Shown here: positions 16,714 to 25,270 of the stretch, piece after piece
Numbering within the stretch: the first letter of the stretch is position 1
Layout of the letters: every line of letters starts with the position of its first letter
Origin: Pseudohalioglobus sediminis
GTDB taxonomy: Bacteria > Pseudomonadota > Gammaproteobacteria > Pseudomonadales > Halieaceae
Direction of reading: 5' to 3'
NCBI RefSeq assembly: GCF_008370495.1
Contig: NZ_VTUX01000004.1
Coordinates: 1-64,000, forward strand
DNA length: 64,000 nt
Translations under genes and position numbers: made by a program
The notes under the pieces: model-generated
What the model saw: the letters and a program-made list of their open reading frames with translations, nothing else
Told to the model about the DNA's origin: nothing
The model's database searches: none

Positions 16714-17648
16714 CGCACTACCCGTTGGCCGCCCAGCTTTTCACGCAGCTGCTTTTCCGCCGGACGGGCGGTGTGTACCGGGACCACGGGGATGTCATGG
16801 CGCAGCAACTCGCTGCGCACGTGCGCCAGTGAGCTTTTGAAGCTGGCTTCGAAGCGCCCGCCAAGATCCTGGTGGGTCGGGTCAATTTCCAGCTGGTAGA
16901 AGCCGTCGCTGACCACCAGTTTGTCGGCGCGCGATATGTCCCGTTCCAGCGGGTCGTAAACCAGGCAGCTGATCACGTCATTGTGTTGCGAAATGCGGCG
17001 AATACTCTGCAGTGTCCTGTCATTCCAGCCATGGAAATCGGATACCAGTACCACGAGGTAATCATGGCTTACCATGCGCTGTGTTGCCCGCAGTGCCTCC
17101 TCCAGTGCCTCCGGCCGGCTGTCGATGCCGGAGTTGACTGACAGTGCGTTATTCATATCAGCGAGGTCGCCGAGCCACCCCATCACCTTCTTTTCACTGC
17201 GTGCCGGGCGAGCCTCTGCCAGCCGCTCATCATTGAACACAATAGCGCCTATACGATCGCCCACACCCAGGACTCGCCATGCTGTAATCGCCGCCACCTC
17301 GGCGGCAATAACCGACTTCATCTTGTATTCGCTGCCGAAAAACATGGGCAGGCGCTGGTCCACCACCACGATGACCGGGCGGTCGCGCTCTTCGGTATAC
17401 ACGCGAACGTGGGGCTTGCCCGTGCGGTTGGTTACGCGCCAGTCCATGGTGCGGATATCATCACCCGGGCGATAGTGTCGCAGTTCATCGAAGTCCAGCC
17501 CGCGGCCGCGCAGCTTGGAGCGTTTGCGCCCCGCCAGCAGTGATCGCACTGGCTGCTGCGGCAAATAGCTGAAACCGCCCGCGGTATAGCGCAGCCTGAC
17601 CAGCGCGTGCAGGTTGGTATAGATCTGTTCGCTATCCGGGGTGCTCAC
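16710..17648 (-). CDS. DUF58 domain protein
   Basis: The 312-residue protein starts at a GTG and lies three bases after the moxR stop codon. Its core motif, GRGLDFDELRHYRPGDDIRT followed by MDWRVTNRTGKPHVRVYTEE, is the DUF58 signature. A degenerate VWA-like fold follows (VVVDQRLPMFFGSEYK, LVVLVSDFHGWND). The C-terminus includes HDIPVVPVHTARPAE. No membrane helix is seen, unlike longer DUF58 proteins, so it is probably cytoplasmic. It sits between moxR and DUF4381 in an uninterrupted operon. DUF58 proteins are partners of MoxR AAA ATPases, with no demonstrated catalytic activity. Confidence 0.9.
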   Translation of the reverse strand: MSTPDSEQIYTNLHALVRLRYTAGGFSYLPQQPVRSLLAGRKRSKLRGRGLDFDELRHYRPGDDIRTMDWRVTNRTGKPHVRVYTEERDRPVIVVVDQRLPMFFGSEYKMKSVIAAEVAAITAWRVLGVGDRIGAIVFNDERLAEARPARSEKKVMGWLGDLADMNNALSVNSGIDSRPEALEEALRATQRMVSHDYLVVLVSDFHGWNDRTLQSIRRISQHNDVISCLVYDPLERDISRADKLVVSDGFYQLEIDPTHQDLGGRFEASFKSSLAHVRSELLRHDIPVVPVHTARPAEKQLREKLGGQRVVR

Positions 17649-17651
17649 GGT

Positions 17652-18635
<984 letters not shown>

Positions 18636-18718
18636 TTGGCTTGAAGTGCGTGCCGGGTGCGCGCAGCACAAATTATAGTGGGTCTGGCGAGATAACCAGA
18701 ACAGTTAACGCCAGTGTT

Positions 18719-19270
18719 TCAGTGGGCCCAGTCGCGCTGGGCCCTGAACTGCTGGGACAGGTAGTCCATCTGGTCAGCGAGGATGCGCTCCTTGGCCAGG
18801 AAATGCCACTCGTGGGAGTTGGGGCGAAACGGCACCGCCAACAGGGGCATGCCGGCTTCCTCCGGGGTCAGGTTGTCTTTCTGCCAGTTGCAGCGACGGC
18901 AGGCTGCCACCACGTTCTCCCAGCGGTCGCGACCGCCCCGGGATGTCGGTAGCACATGGTCACGAGTCAGTTCCGAGCGACTGAACTGGTTGCCGCAGTA
19001 CAGGCAGCGATGATCATCGCGACGGAACAGGGTGCGGTTGCACAGGGGTGGGGTAAAGCCGCTGACGACCTTGCCGGAGATGGCGATAATGGGTTGCATG
19101 TCGATGCGGGAGCGCACGCCGGTGACGCGCTGGATGCCGCCAAATACAGGGGGTAGGGTATCCCCGATGCCCCAGATAACATCGCCTTTGGCGTAGGCAG
19201 AGATTGCCTCGTTGACCGTGATCCAACCCCGGGGCTGCCCGGCCATATCCAATCGCAGGATCGCTTGCAT
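18719..19270 (-). CDS. HNH endonuclease family protein
   Basis: A 183-residue protein with an HNH nuclease core at about residues 88-135. The first zinc pair is CLYCGNQF, the catalytic stretch is ELTRDHVLPTSRGGRDRWEN and the second pair is ACRRCNWQK. The N-terminal ~85 residues (VNEAISAYAKGDVIWGIG) form a conserved extension found in a widespread chromosomal HNH family. That family is usually not linked to restriction or mobile elements, and no such element is visible here. The DNA target and physiological role are unknown. It is transcribed in the same direction as moxR with an 83-base gap. Confidence 0.9.
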   Translation of the reverse strand: MQAILRLDMAGQPRGWITVNEAISAYAKGDVIWGIGDTLPPVFGGIQRVTGVRSRIDMQPIIAISGKVVSGFTPPLCNRTLFRRDDHRCLYCGNQFSRSELTRDHVLPTSRGGRDRWENVVAACRRCNWQKDNLTPEEAGMPLLAVPFRPNSHEWHFLAKERILADQMDYLSQQFRAQRDWAH

Positions 19271-19356
19271 TGGCTCCCACTCACGAACTCAGTGGTTACG
19301 CTACTGCAAAACCGCGACAACTACAATCGCCCCGCCCGCTATCCGGTGCGCCGGGG

Positions 19357-20592
19357 TCAGTTGATCGGGTGGCTGTATACCTCTTTCCTGGCTCCGTGCG
19401 TGGGCCGCTGGATGCCGTAGCTGGCCTCGAAGGTGTCCACTTCCAGTGGCCTATCGAAGAAAAAGCCCTGCAGGATGTCGCAGCCCAGTTCCTTGAGTCG
19501 CTCGGCGATGGCGCCGTCTTCTACACCTTCAGCCACGACGCGCATGGAAAAGTTGTGTGCCAGGTCAATTACAGCCTTGACGATGGCGTGGTCCTTGCCG
19601 CATTCGAGCATGTTCTGGACGAAGCACCTATCGATCTTGATCTCGTCCACGGGCAGATCGCGAAAGTAGGACAGTGAGGAGAAGCCGGTACCAAAATCGT
19701 CCAGGGAAATCTTGACCCCGGTATTCCGCAGTCGTGCCAGTTGTTCCAGCATCATGTCCTGCTCATCCACCATAACCCGCTCGGTAACCTCCAGCACCAG
19801 TCGCCCCGGCATGACTTCGTAAATATCCAGTGCGTCTGCGACCACGGTCAGGATCTGGTCATCCAGCAACAACTGCGGTGCAATATTCACCGCGATACTC
19901 AGTTCCTCGGGCCAGCGTGCCAGTCGTGCCACCGCATTCTTGATGGCCCAGAAGGTCATCGGGCGGATGACTTCGTTGGATTCGGCCACTTCAATAAATT
20001 CGCCGGGAGGAATAATGCGGTTATCGCGGGTATGCCAGCGCATCAGTGCTTCTGCACCCGCCAGGGTGTGGTACATGGTGTGAATCTTGGGCTGGTAATA
20101 GAGCCGCAGTTCGCCGGCGCCAACGGCGTTCTCCAGGTGTTTCAGCAACTCCCGCTCGGCGTCTGCCCGGGTGACTTCCTCCGGTGTGTACACGTCGAAC
20201 AGGCGCGAGGTCTTGCGCGCCTTGCGCAGGGCCTTCTTGGCCTGGCGCAGTGCCAGTTCCATGTCCTTTTCGGGATCGTCCACCTGGGTGAAGCCGGCCT
20301 TTATGTTCAGTTCAACCGGGTTGCCGAACTGGTAGTGCGGTTCGGCGAACAGGCGCTCCAGTTTGGCGGCGGCGAGTTCCAGTTCACTGCGCGTGGTAAT
20401 ACCCCGGAGCACCACGCAGTAGCTGTTTTCTTCCACCTTTTCCCAGCGGTCCCGGCTCCGCACCCAGTCTTTCAGGCGCTGCTGGAAGGCGCGCTGCAGG
20501 TCACCGAAACCCAGTTTGCCGTAGCGATCCATAAGGTCTTCGGCGTCGGCCAGCTCAACCAGCCCCACGACATTGTGATAGGCCGTTCTCAT
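19357..20592 (-). CDS. EAL phosphodiesterase with degenerate GGDEF domain
   Basis: A 411-residue cytoplasmic protein. The first ~150 residues keep the GGDEF fold, but the active-site motif is replaced by EENSYCV, so cyclase activity is not expected. The EAL domain is complete: GAEALMRWH, VNIAPQ, LEVTE, DDFGTGFSS, IKIDR and VAEGVE. It should therefore hydrolyse c-di-GMP, with the degenerate GGDEF possibly sensing GTP. It overlaps the HD-GYP-like gene upstream by four bases (ATGA), so the two proteins are made from one message. No membrane or sensory domain is present. Confidence 0.92.
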   Translation of the reverse strand: MRTAYHNVVGLVELADAEDLMDRYGKLGFGDLQRAFQQRLKDWVRSRDRWEKVEENSYCVVLRGITTRSELELAAAKLERLFAEPHYQFGNPVELNIKAGFTQVDDPEKDMELALRQAKKALRKARKTSRLFDVYTPEEVTRADAERELLKHLENAVGAGELRLYYQPKIHTMYHTLAGAEALMRWHTRDNRIIPPGEFIEVAESNEVIRPMTFWAIKNAVARLARWPEELSIAVNIAPQLLLDDQILTVVADALDIYEVMPGRLVLEVTERVMVDEQDMMLEQLARLRNTGVKISLDDFGTGFSSLSYFRDLPVDEIKIDRCFVQNMLECGKDHAIVKAVIDLAHNFSMRVVAEGVEDGAIAERLKELGCDILQGFFFDRPLEVDTFEASYGIQRPTHGARKEVYSHPIN

Positions 20593-21776
20593 ATAAAATA
20601 CTCTTCACTGTTCACGTCGTAGCTGCCGGGGAGGAGTTCGCGGATGATCCAGCGCTCCATTGGCGATTCCCGGTCCTGGTTGGCGAGGTCGACGATTTCC
20701 AGCGGATCCTTGCGCACCTTCTCGCTGTCCAGCACGACCACGATCTCCGGTTTCAGGCGCCGGGTATCGTTCTGGCGGGAAACGATGGCCACTTCATGAG
20801 TATTCAGCTCCACCAGTGTGCCAGTGGGGAACAAACCGATGGCCTGGATGAATTGCTCCACCAGGGAGTCCTGGAACTGGGTGCCCTTGCCATCCAGCAA
20901 TTCCAGCACTGCCTCGTGCGATGTGCGTGCGGGCGCCCAGGGGCGAGGTTTGATCATGGCGTCATAGGTATCGACCAGGCCGGCGATGCGCGCCAGCAGG
21001 GGAATGGCGCCGCCGCGCACGCCGCGCGGGTACCCGGAGCCGTCCATGCGTTCATGGTGGTTCTCGATGATCGCCAGAACTTCAAAGCTGATGCGGGTGG
21101 ACTCCGAAACCAGTTCCGAGCCGACGATAGGGTGGGCGCGAATGATGCGTTTCTGGTCGCTCGAGAGTGCGCCTTCCTGCATCAGCAGATCTGCCGGCAA
21201 GCGGGTCATGCCGATGTCACACATGGCGCAGCCCAGGGCCAGGGTTTCCAGCTCATCCTTGTGCAGGCCGATCTGGCGGCCCAGTATGGAAGCCCAGGCC
21301 GCCATGGAAATGCCGTGCTCGAAGCGGTAATCGCCGCTCTCCTTCAGGCGTAGCAGTGCGCCAACGGCTTCCTGGTTGCGGAACACCGATTCGATAAGCG
21401 GGTTGATCGAGTCCTGCACCACTTCGATGTCGGTGCCGCGCCCGGCACGCAGTGAAGCGAAGACCCTGTCCAGCGCCTGTCCGGCATTGTCGAAGCAGAC
21501 TCGCGCTTCCGCCATGTCGGCCTTGAGTTCCAGCCGGTCGCGCTTGGCCTCGTTCTCGAAGGTAGGGGCTGTATCCAGTGACGTGAACCTGCGTTGGGCC
21601 TTGTACTCGGCATCGACATAGACGTGTTCGACATACCGCGACACATAATGCGCGTCGGCCGGGTCGCGCACCACGAAGCCCTGCAGCGCAAACGGCGTCT
21701 CCAGCCAAGGCCGGTCCAGCTCGACAACGAACATGCCGGGCTCCAGACTGGCTGCAGGTATCTTGACCAGACGCAT
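20589..21776 (-). CDS. DUF3391/HD-GYP-type protein lacking the catalytic histidine
   Basis: A 395-residue protein. The N-terminal DUF3391 domain (about 1-135) begins MRLVKIPAASLEPGMFVVEL, and an HD-GYP domain (about 140-310) follows. HH (240-241) and DGSGYP (245-250) are present and VDTYDAM supplies the distal aspartate. The HD pair of the usual HDIGK motif reads CDIGM (186-190), which removes a metal-ligand histidine and the lysine. The phosphodiesterase may be inactive or use altered metals. A C-terminal ~85-residue extension follows. Translation starts after GAGGGAAAAAAACC. It is the first gene of a two-gene operon with an EAL enzyme. Confidence 0.9.
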   Translation of the reverse strand: MRLVKIPAASLEPGMFVVELDRPWLETPFALQGFVVRDPADAHYVSRYVEHVYVDAEYKAQRRFTSLDTAPTFENEAKRDRLELKADMAEARVCFDNAGQALDRVFASLRAGRGTDIEVVQDSINPLIESVFRNQEAVGALLRLKESGDYRFEHGISMAAWASILGRQIGLHKDELETLALGCAMCDIGMTRLPADLLMQEGALSSDQKRIIRAHPIVGSELVSESTRISFEVLAIIENHHERMDGSGYPRGVRGGAIPLLARIAGLVDTYDAMIKPRPWAPARTSHEAVLELLDGKGTQFQDSLVEQFIQAIGLFPTGTLVELNTHEVAIVSRQNDTRRLKPEIVVVLDSEKVRKDPLEIVDLANQDRESPMERWIIRELLPGSYDVNSEEYFI

Positions 21777-21852
21777 GGTTTTTTTCCCTCAGGGCGCAAT
21801 AACTGACCCTGAAAGGCTATGTCCAATGCTCGTGCGAGTCGACCTAAGACAA

Positions 21853-21891
21853 TGAAAATGTAAAGATTTTCACCTCGCGGTGGATGAAAAT
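21853..21891. promoter_or_regulatory. Three copies of a TGAAAAT/ATTTTCA motif upstream of the HD-GYP operon
   Basis: TGAAAAT (21853-21859) is inverted as ATTTTCA (21866-21872) with six bases between, and a third copy TGAAAAT lies at 21885-21891. The cluster is about 80 bases upstream of the HD-GYP start and about 30 bases past the end of the FAH gene. It could bind a dimeric regulator; no known regulator is assigned. Confidence 0.35.
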
Positions 21892-21916
21892 GTGATGCGG
21901 TTCGCGTTTGCCGTGC

Positions 21917-22531
21917 TTATTCGGCCTGCCAGGTGCCGGAGGTGATGACCTGGTCACCACACAGCACCTCGCCAGCGAAGCGGTCCTGCGCATTCACCTC
22001 ACCGACCCCGGCCGGTGTGCCGGTCATGATGATGTCGCCATCTTCCAGTGTCGTGAAGCGTGCCAGCTCTCCCAGGATGATGTCCGGCGGATAGAGCATC
22101 AGCTCAACGCCACCCTGCTGGCGCAACTCGCCATTGATATGCAGGCGCAGGGACAGCTTGTCGGTCCCGTTCTCCAGCCGGGTGAATGGCGAGAACAGGG
22201 CGGCGCCGTCAAATGCCTTGGCCCGCTCCCACGGCAGCCCTTTTGCCTTCAGTCTGGCCTGCAGCTGGCGCCGGGTGAGGTCCAGCCCGAAGCCGGCGGC
22301 TACAGCGCGGCCCTGTTGCACCAGCAGGGCGATTTCACCCTCGTAGTGCAGCGTTTCCCCGCCTGATCCGGCGTGCAGGGTCTCCCCGATCGCGGAGTTG
22401 GGTTTGTTGAACACCACCATCTCTTCCGGGACCTCGTTGCCGAGTTCCTCAATATGCGCCACATAGTTGCGACCGATACAGACAATTTTTGAAGGTGTGA
22501 CAGCCTTGCCATCAACGAGCACAGTATTCAT
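21917..22531 (-). CDS. Fumarylacetoacetate hydrolase (FAH) family protein
   Basis: A 204-residue FAH-fold enzyme starting at ATG 22531 (MNTVLVDGKAVTPSKIVCIG). The family signature CIGRNYVAHIEELGNEVP is followed by FNKPNSAI, the metal site YEGEIALLV, the aspartate in KAFDGAALFSPF and the closing GDIIMTGTPAGVG. The short length resembles YcgM-type FAH proteins rather than true fumarylacetoacetase. These enzymes hydrolyse C-C bonds of acylpyruvates or decarboxylate oxaloacetate, and the substrate here cannot be told. It is divergent from the DUF1761 gene. Confidence 0.9.
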   Translation of the reverse strand: MNTVLVDGKAVTPSKIVCIGRNYVAHIEELGNEVPEEMVVFNKPNSAIGETLHAGSGGETLHYEGEIALLVQQGRAVAAGFGLDLTRRQLQARLKAKGLPWERAKAFDGAALFSPFTRLENGTDKLSLRLHINGELRQQGGVELMLYPPDIILGELARFTTLEDGDIIMTGTPAGVGEVNAQDRFAGEVLCGDQVITSGTWQAE

Positions 22532-22642
22532 GCGTGGGCGTTTCCTCGGGTCCGGGCGGCCAGTATACCCGCGCACGCTGGAGCGTCGAGATTCCTGTGC
22601 TAGGCTGCTTCAACAAGGCTAAAAAGAACAGGAGGGTGCAAG

Positions 22643-23047
22643 ATGAGTCTGGCAGACGTCAATTGGATCGCGGTACTGGTATCCGCTGTGGCCGCTTTCG
22701 TGTTGGGAGGGCTCTGGTACGGGCCGCTGTTCGGCAAGACCTGGCAAGGATTTGTGGGCCTGTCGGATGAGGATCTCGCCAGCAAGGGCCACCCCGCAGT
22801 GATCATGGGCAGCGCATTCTTGCTGACCGTGGTGCAGGCTGCTGTGCTGGGTGCGACCCTGCCGGCCGGCGCAGGCGTGGCGGGCGCTGTCGGTCATGCG
22901 CTGGTTATCGCTATTGGTTTCGTGGCCACCGCTTTTGCCGTGAACTACCTGTTCTCCCGACATCCGCGGGCGCTGTACGGCATCGATGCGGGTTACAACG
23001 TGCTCCAGTTCGCGATAATGGGGGCAATACTCGGCGTTATGGCCTGA
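22643..23047 (+). CDS. DUF1761 membrane protein
   Basis: A 134-residue integral membrane protein with four hydrophobic segments. The signature is LGGLWYGPLFGKTWQGFVGL in the first helix-loop, as in DUF1761 proteins, followed by AVIMGSAFLLTVVQAAVLG and a C-terminal YGIDAGYNVLQFAIMGAILG. The start is well placed after CAGGAGGGTGCAAG. Nothing is known of its function. It is a single gene, convergent with the thioesterase gene that ends nine bases downstream. Confidence 0.88.
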   Translation: MSLADVNWIAVLVSAVAAFVLGGLWYGPLFGKTWQGFVGLSDEDLASKGHPAVIMGSAFLLTVVQAAVLGATLPAGAGVAGAVGHALVIAIGFVATAFAVNYLFSRHPRALYGIDAGYNVLQFAIMGAILGVMA

Positions 23048-23055
23048 CCGGGAGT

Positions 23056-23763
23056 TCAGCCCCGGTCACTGGCGGGCGGTGAAAACACCTCTTCAGGCCG
23101 GGCCTGTGCTTCCAGTGAGTAGATACCCTGCCGGGGCTCGACGAAAAGCGCGTTGCAGCTGGCGGTAAGTGCATCGCCGGCATACATTTTGCCCTCCATG
23201 AAGGTCTTGCGACCTTCTGCGGAGGTAATGCGGGCTTCCAGCTGAAGGTCGGTGGTCAATGGCGTGCGCTGGTGATAGTCAACGTGAAGATAGCCGGTCA
23301 TACCCGGCCGTTTGCCGAGTTTCTGTGCAAAACCCATGAACTGGTCGAAAATGGCCGCTACATAGCCACCGTGGACGCTGCCGGGGGGGCCCTCATAGGC
23401 CCAGCCGCAGAAACAGTGGCCGTAGGCCACGTCTCCCTCAATGCGCGTGGTCACGGGCGGCGCCAGTGGGTTGCTGTATCCGGCCAGTGGGTTCAGCTCA
23501 TGGCTGACCTGCCCATAGGAGCCGTGCTCGCCTGACCTGATCCAATCCAGCCGGCCGTAAACCCGCGGCGAGGCGGCGAAATCAGCGGCCGTGGTCTCCA
23601 GCTGTTCGGCGATGTCATGCATCTTGGAGGTGTCCGGCGAACTGGTGACCAACACTTCAGTGAGCAGGCGCACTGCCGCTGCTACGCGGCGCTTGGCCTG
23701 CCATTCGTCATTGAACGCAGGGGTGATTTCTTCGCTGGCAAAGGGGTTTTTCAGTTCATTCAT
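23056..23763 (-). CDS. Hotdog-fold thioesterase, PaaI-like
   Basis: A 235-residue protein from ATG 23763 (MNELKNPFASEE). The C-terminal half is a hotdog thioesterase: AYEGPPGSVHGGYVAAIFDQ carries the PaaI-type HGG motif, and HVDYHQRTPLTTDLQLEARI is the central strand region. The N-terminal ~75 residues are helical and not part of the fold. It should hydrolyse an acyl-CoA, probably aromatic or medium chain, but the substrate is inferred only. It is the distal member of a minus-strand group with an HCCA-isomerase-like gene and an SDR. Confidence 0.83.
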   Translation of the reverse strand: MNELKNPFASEEITPAFNDEWQAKRRVAAAVRLLTEVLVTSSPDTSKMHDIAEQLETTAADFAASPRVYGRLDWIRSGEHGSYGQVSHELNPLAGYSNPLAPPVTTRIEGDVAYGHCFCGWAYEGPPGSVHGGYVAAIFDQFMGFAQKLGKRPGMTGYLHVDYHQRTPLTTDLQLEARITSAEGRKTFMEGKMYAGDALTASCNALFVEPRQGIYSLEAQARPEEVFSPPASDRG

Positions 23764-23874
23764 GCGCAGTTGTCCGCTGTTGACGCGCGCCAGTGTACTG
23801 CAAAGCAGGGTCAAGCGTGGTTTAGTTAGTCAGGCTTGCCGCGCTGGCGCTGGCAGACTGCGACAGAGCGCAAC

Positions 23875-24465
23875 TCAGGTCTGCAGCGCTTCCTCGATAA
23901 AATCCAGGCGGTCCTGGCCAAAAAACATGTCATCGTCGAGGAAAAAGGTTGGCGCGCCGAAACAGCCGCGTGCAACAGCCGCTTCGGTCGCCTCAACCAG
24001 CTTCGCCTTGATCTCGGGGGCCTGGCTGAGCTCAAGCAGTTGCGCGCTGTCGAGGCCCGCTGCCTCGAGGGTGGCGGTGACCACCTGCGGGTCGCCCATG
24101 TCTTTCCCGTCCACCCAGATGGCCTTGAACACTGTGTCCAGGTAGGGCGCGAGGCAACCGAGTTGTTCAGCCGCGATGCAGCCTCGCATCAGGTTAAGCG
24201 TATTGATGGGGAAGTGCGGGTTGATGTTCAGGGGCACATCGTAGCGGCGGCTGAAACGCGGCAGGTCGTGTTGCAGCATGTAGGCGCCCTTGGCGGGTAT
24301 TGCCACTGGCGAGGTGTTCGCAGTGGCCTTGAATACTCCGCCCAGCAGCATTGGCCGGTAGTGCACGCTAAGCGGGTAGCGCTGACAGAGCTGCCCCAGG
24401 CGACAGTAGGCCAGGTAGGCGGTGGGGCTGCCCACATCAAAATAGAAGTCCAGCTGTTTATTCAT
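23875..24465 (-). CDS. 2-hydroxychromene-2-carboxylate isomerase-like protein (DsbA/GST-kappa fold)
   Basis: A 196-residue thioredoxin-fold protein with the opening LDFYFDVGSPTAYLAYCRL. The serine in GSPTAY is the glutathione-binding residue of HCCA isomerases, and YRPMLLGGVFKATANTSP matches their substrate loop. The C-terminus AVARGCFGAPTFFLDDDMFF completes the fold, and FFGQDRLDFIEEAL is the typical end. No CxxC redox motif is present, so disulfide activity is unlikely. HCCA isomerase acts in naphthalene breakdown, but most homologues handle other glutathione conjugates. It is ten bases downstream of the SDR gene. Confidence 0.9.
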   Translation of the reverse strand: MNKQLDFYFDVGSPTAYLAYCRLGQLCQRYPLSVHYRPMLLGGVFKATANTSPVAIPAKGAYMLQHDLPRFSRRYDVPLNINPHFPINTLNLMRGCIAAEQLGCLAPYLDTVFKAIWVDGKDMGDPQVVTATLEAAGLDSAQLLELSQAPEIKAKLVEATEAAVARGCFGAPTFFLDDDMFFGQDRLDFIEEALQT

Positions 24466-24474
24466 GTTGTTCTC

Positions 24475-25200
24475 CTACCAGCGCTCCATCCAGGGGCGCA
24501 GGTCCAGTTCGAATGTCCAGGCGTTGCGCGGTTGCTCGTGCAACATTACATAATTTGCGGCGAGATCGTCCGGGTTAACGATGCCGTCTTTTTCTTTCAG
24601 TGCAGCGGCGTCGGCAAAGTTCTCGGCGATCCAGGCAGTGTCTACCGCCGCATCGATGACGATATGGGCCACGTGGATGTTCTGCGGCCCGAGTTCCCGC
24701 GCCATGCTCTGCGCCAGTGCCCTGAGGCCGTGCTTGGCGCTGGCAAAGGCCGCGAAGCCGGCAGCACCGCGCACGCTGGCCGTGGCGCCGGTAAACAGTA
24801 TGCTGCCCCGACCTCGCTGACACATGTAGCGCGCCGCTTCGCGGCCGGTCAGGAAGCCGGCAAAGCAGGCCATCTCCCAGATCTTGGTAAATTTGCGGCT
24901 GTCTGTTTCGAGAATTCCCATGGGCACGTTGGCGCCGACGTTGAATACCACCACATCAAGGGCCCCGATTTGCTCCTCTATGCGGGCGAACAGGCCGGTG
25001 ATAGCGTCCTCGTCGCGCGCATCGCAGCTGAAGGCGTGCGCGGAGTGCCCCGCAGCAGCCAGCGACTTAACCAGAGGTTGCAGTTTGTCGCCGTTGCGCC
25101 GGGCACCGCAAACCACAAAGCCATGTTCGGCAAACTTGCGCATGATCGCAGAGCCGATAGCATCACCCGCGCCCACTACCAGGGCCACACGGTCAGTCAT
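24475..25200 (-). CDS. Short-chain dehydrogenase/reductase with Tyr replaced by Phe
   Basis: A 241-residue SDR from ATG 25200. The N-terminal nucleotide site is VALVVGAGDAIGSAI and the NVGANV segment corresponds to NNAG. The catalytic serine region is SILFTGATASVRG, but the YxxxK motif reads FASAKHG, with phenylalanine at the tyrosine position. The same substitution occurs in a recurrent proteobacterial SDR subgroup, so it may be real divergence. The start is preceded by an upstream in-frame ATG at 25215. It leads a probable operon with the HCCA-isomerase-like gene and possibly the thioesterase. Confidence 0.88.
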   Translation of the reverse strand: MTDRVALVVGAGDAIGSAIMRKFAEHGFVVCGARRNGDKLQPLVKSLAAAGHSAHAFSCDARDEDAITGLFARIEEQIGALDVVVFNVGANVPMGILETDSRKFTKIWEMACFAGFLTGREAARYMCQRGRGSILFTGATASVRGAAGFAAFASAKHGLRALAQSMARELGPQNIHVAHIVIDAAVDTAWIAENFADAAALKEKDGIVNPDDLAANYVMLHEQPRNAWTFELDLRPWMERW

Positions 25201-25270
25201 GCTGGCTACTCCCACTCCAATTCCAATTTAGAACTAAATATAGCGGGCGTCGCTGCCAGCGCAAGTGAGG

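Noticed and set aside
18719-19270. HNH gene as part of a restriction, homing or phage element
   Set aside because: No methyltransferase, intron, phage or toxin gene is adjacent; the family is a common chromosomal one.
19357-20592. Active diguanylate cyclase call for the EAL protein
   Set aside because: The GGDEF motif is replaced by EENSYCV, so only phosphodiesterase activity is supported.
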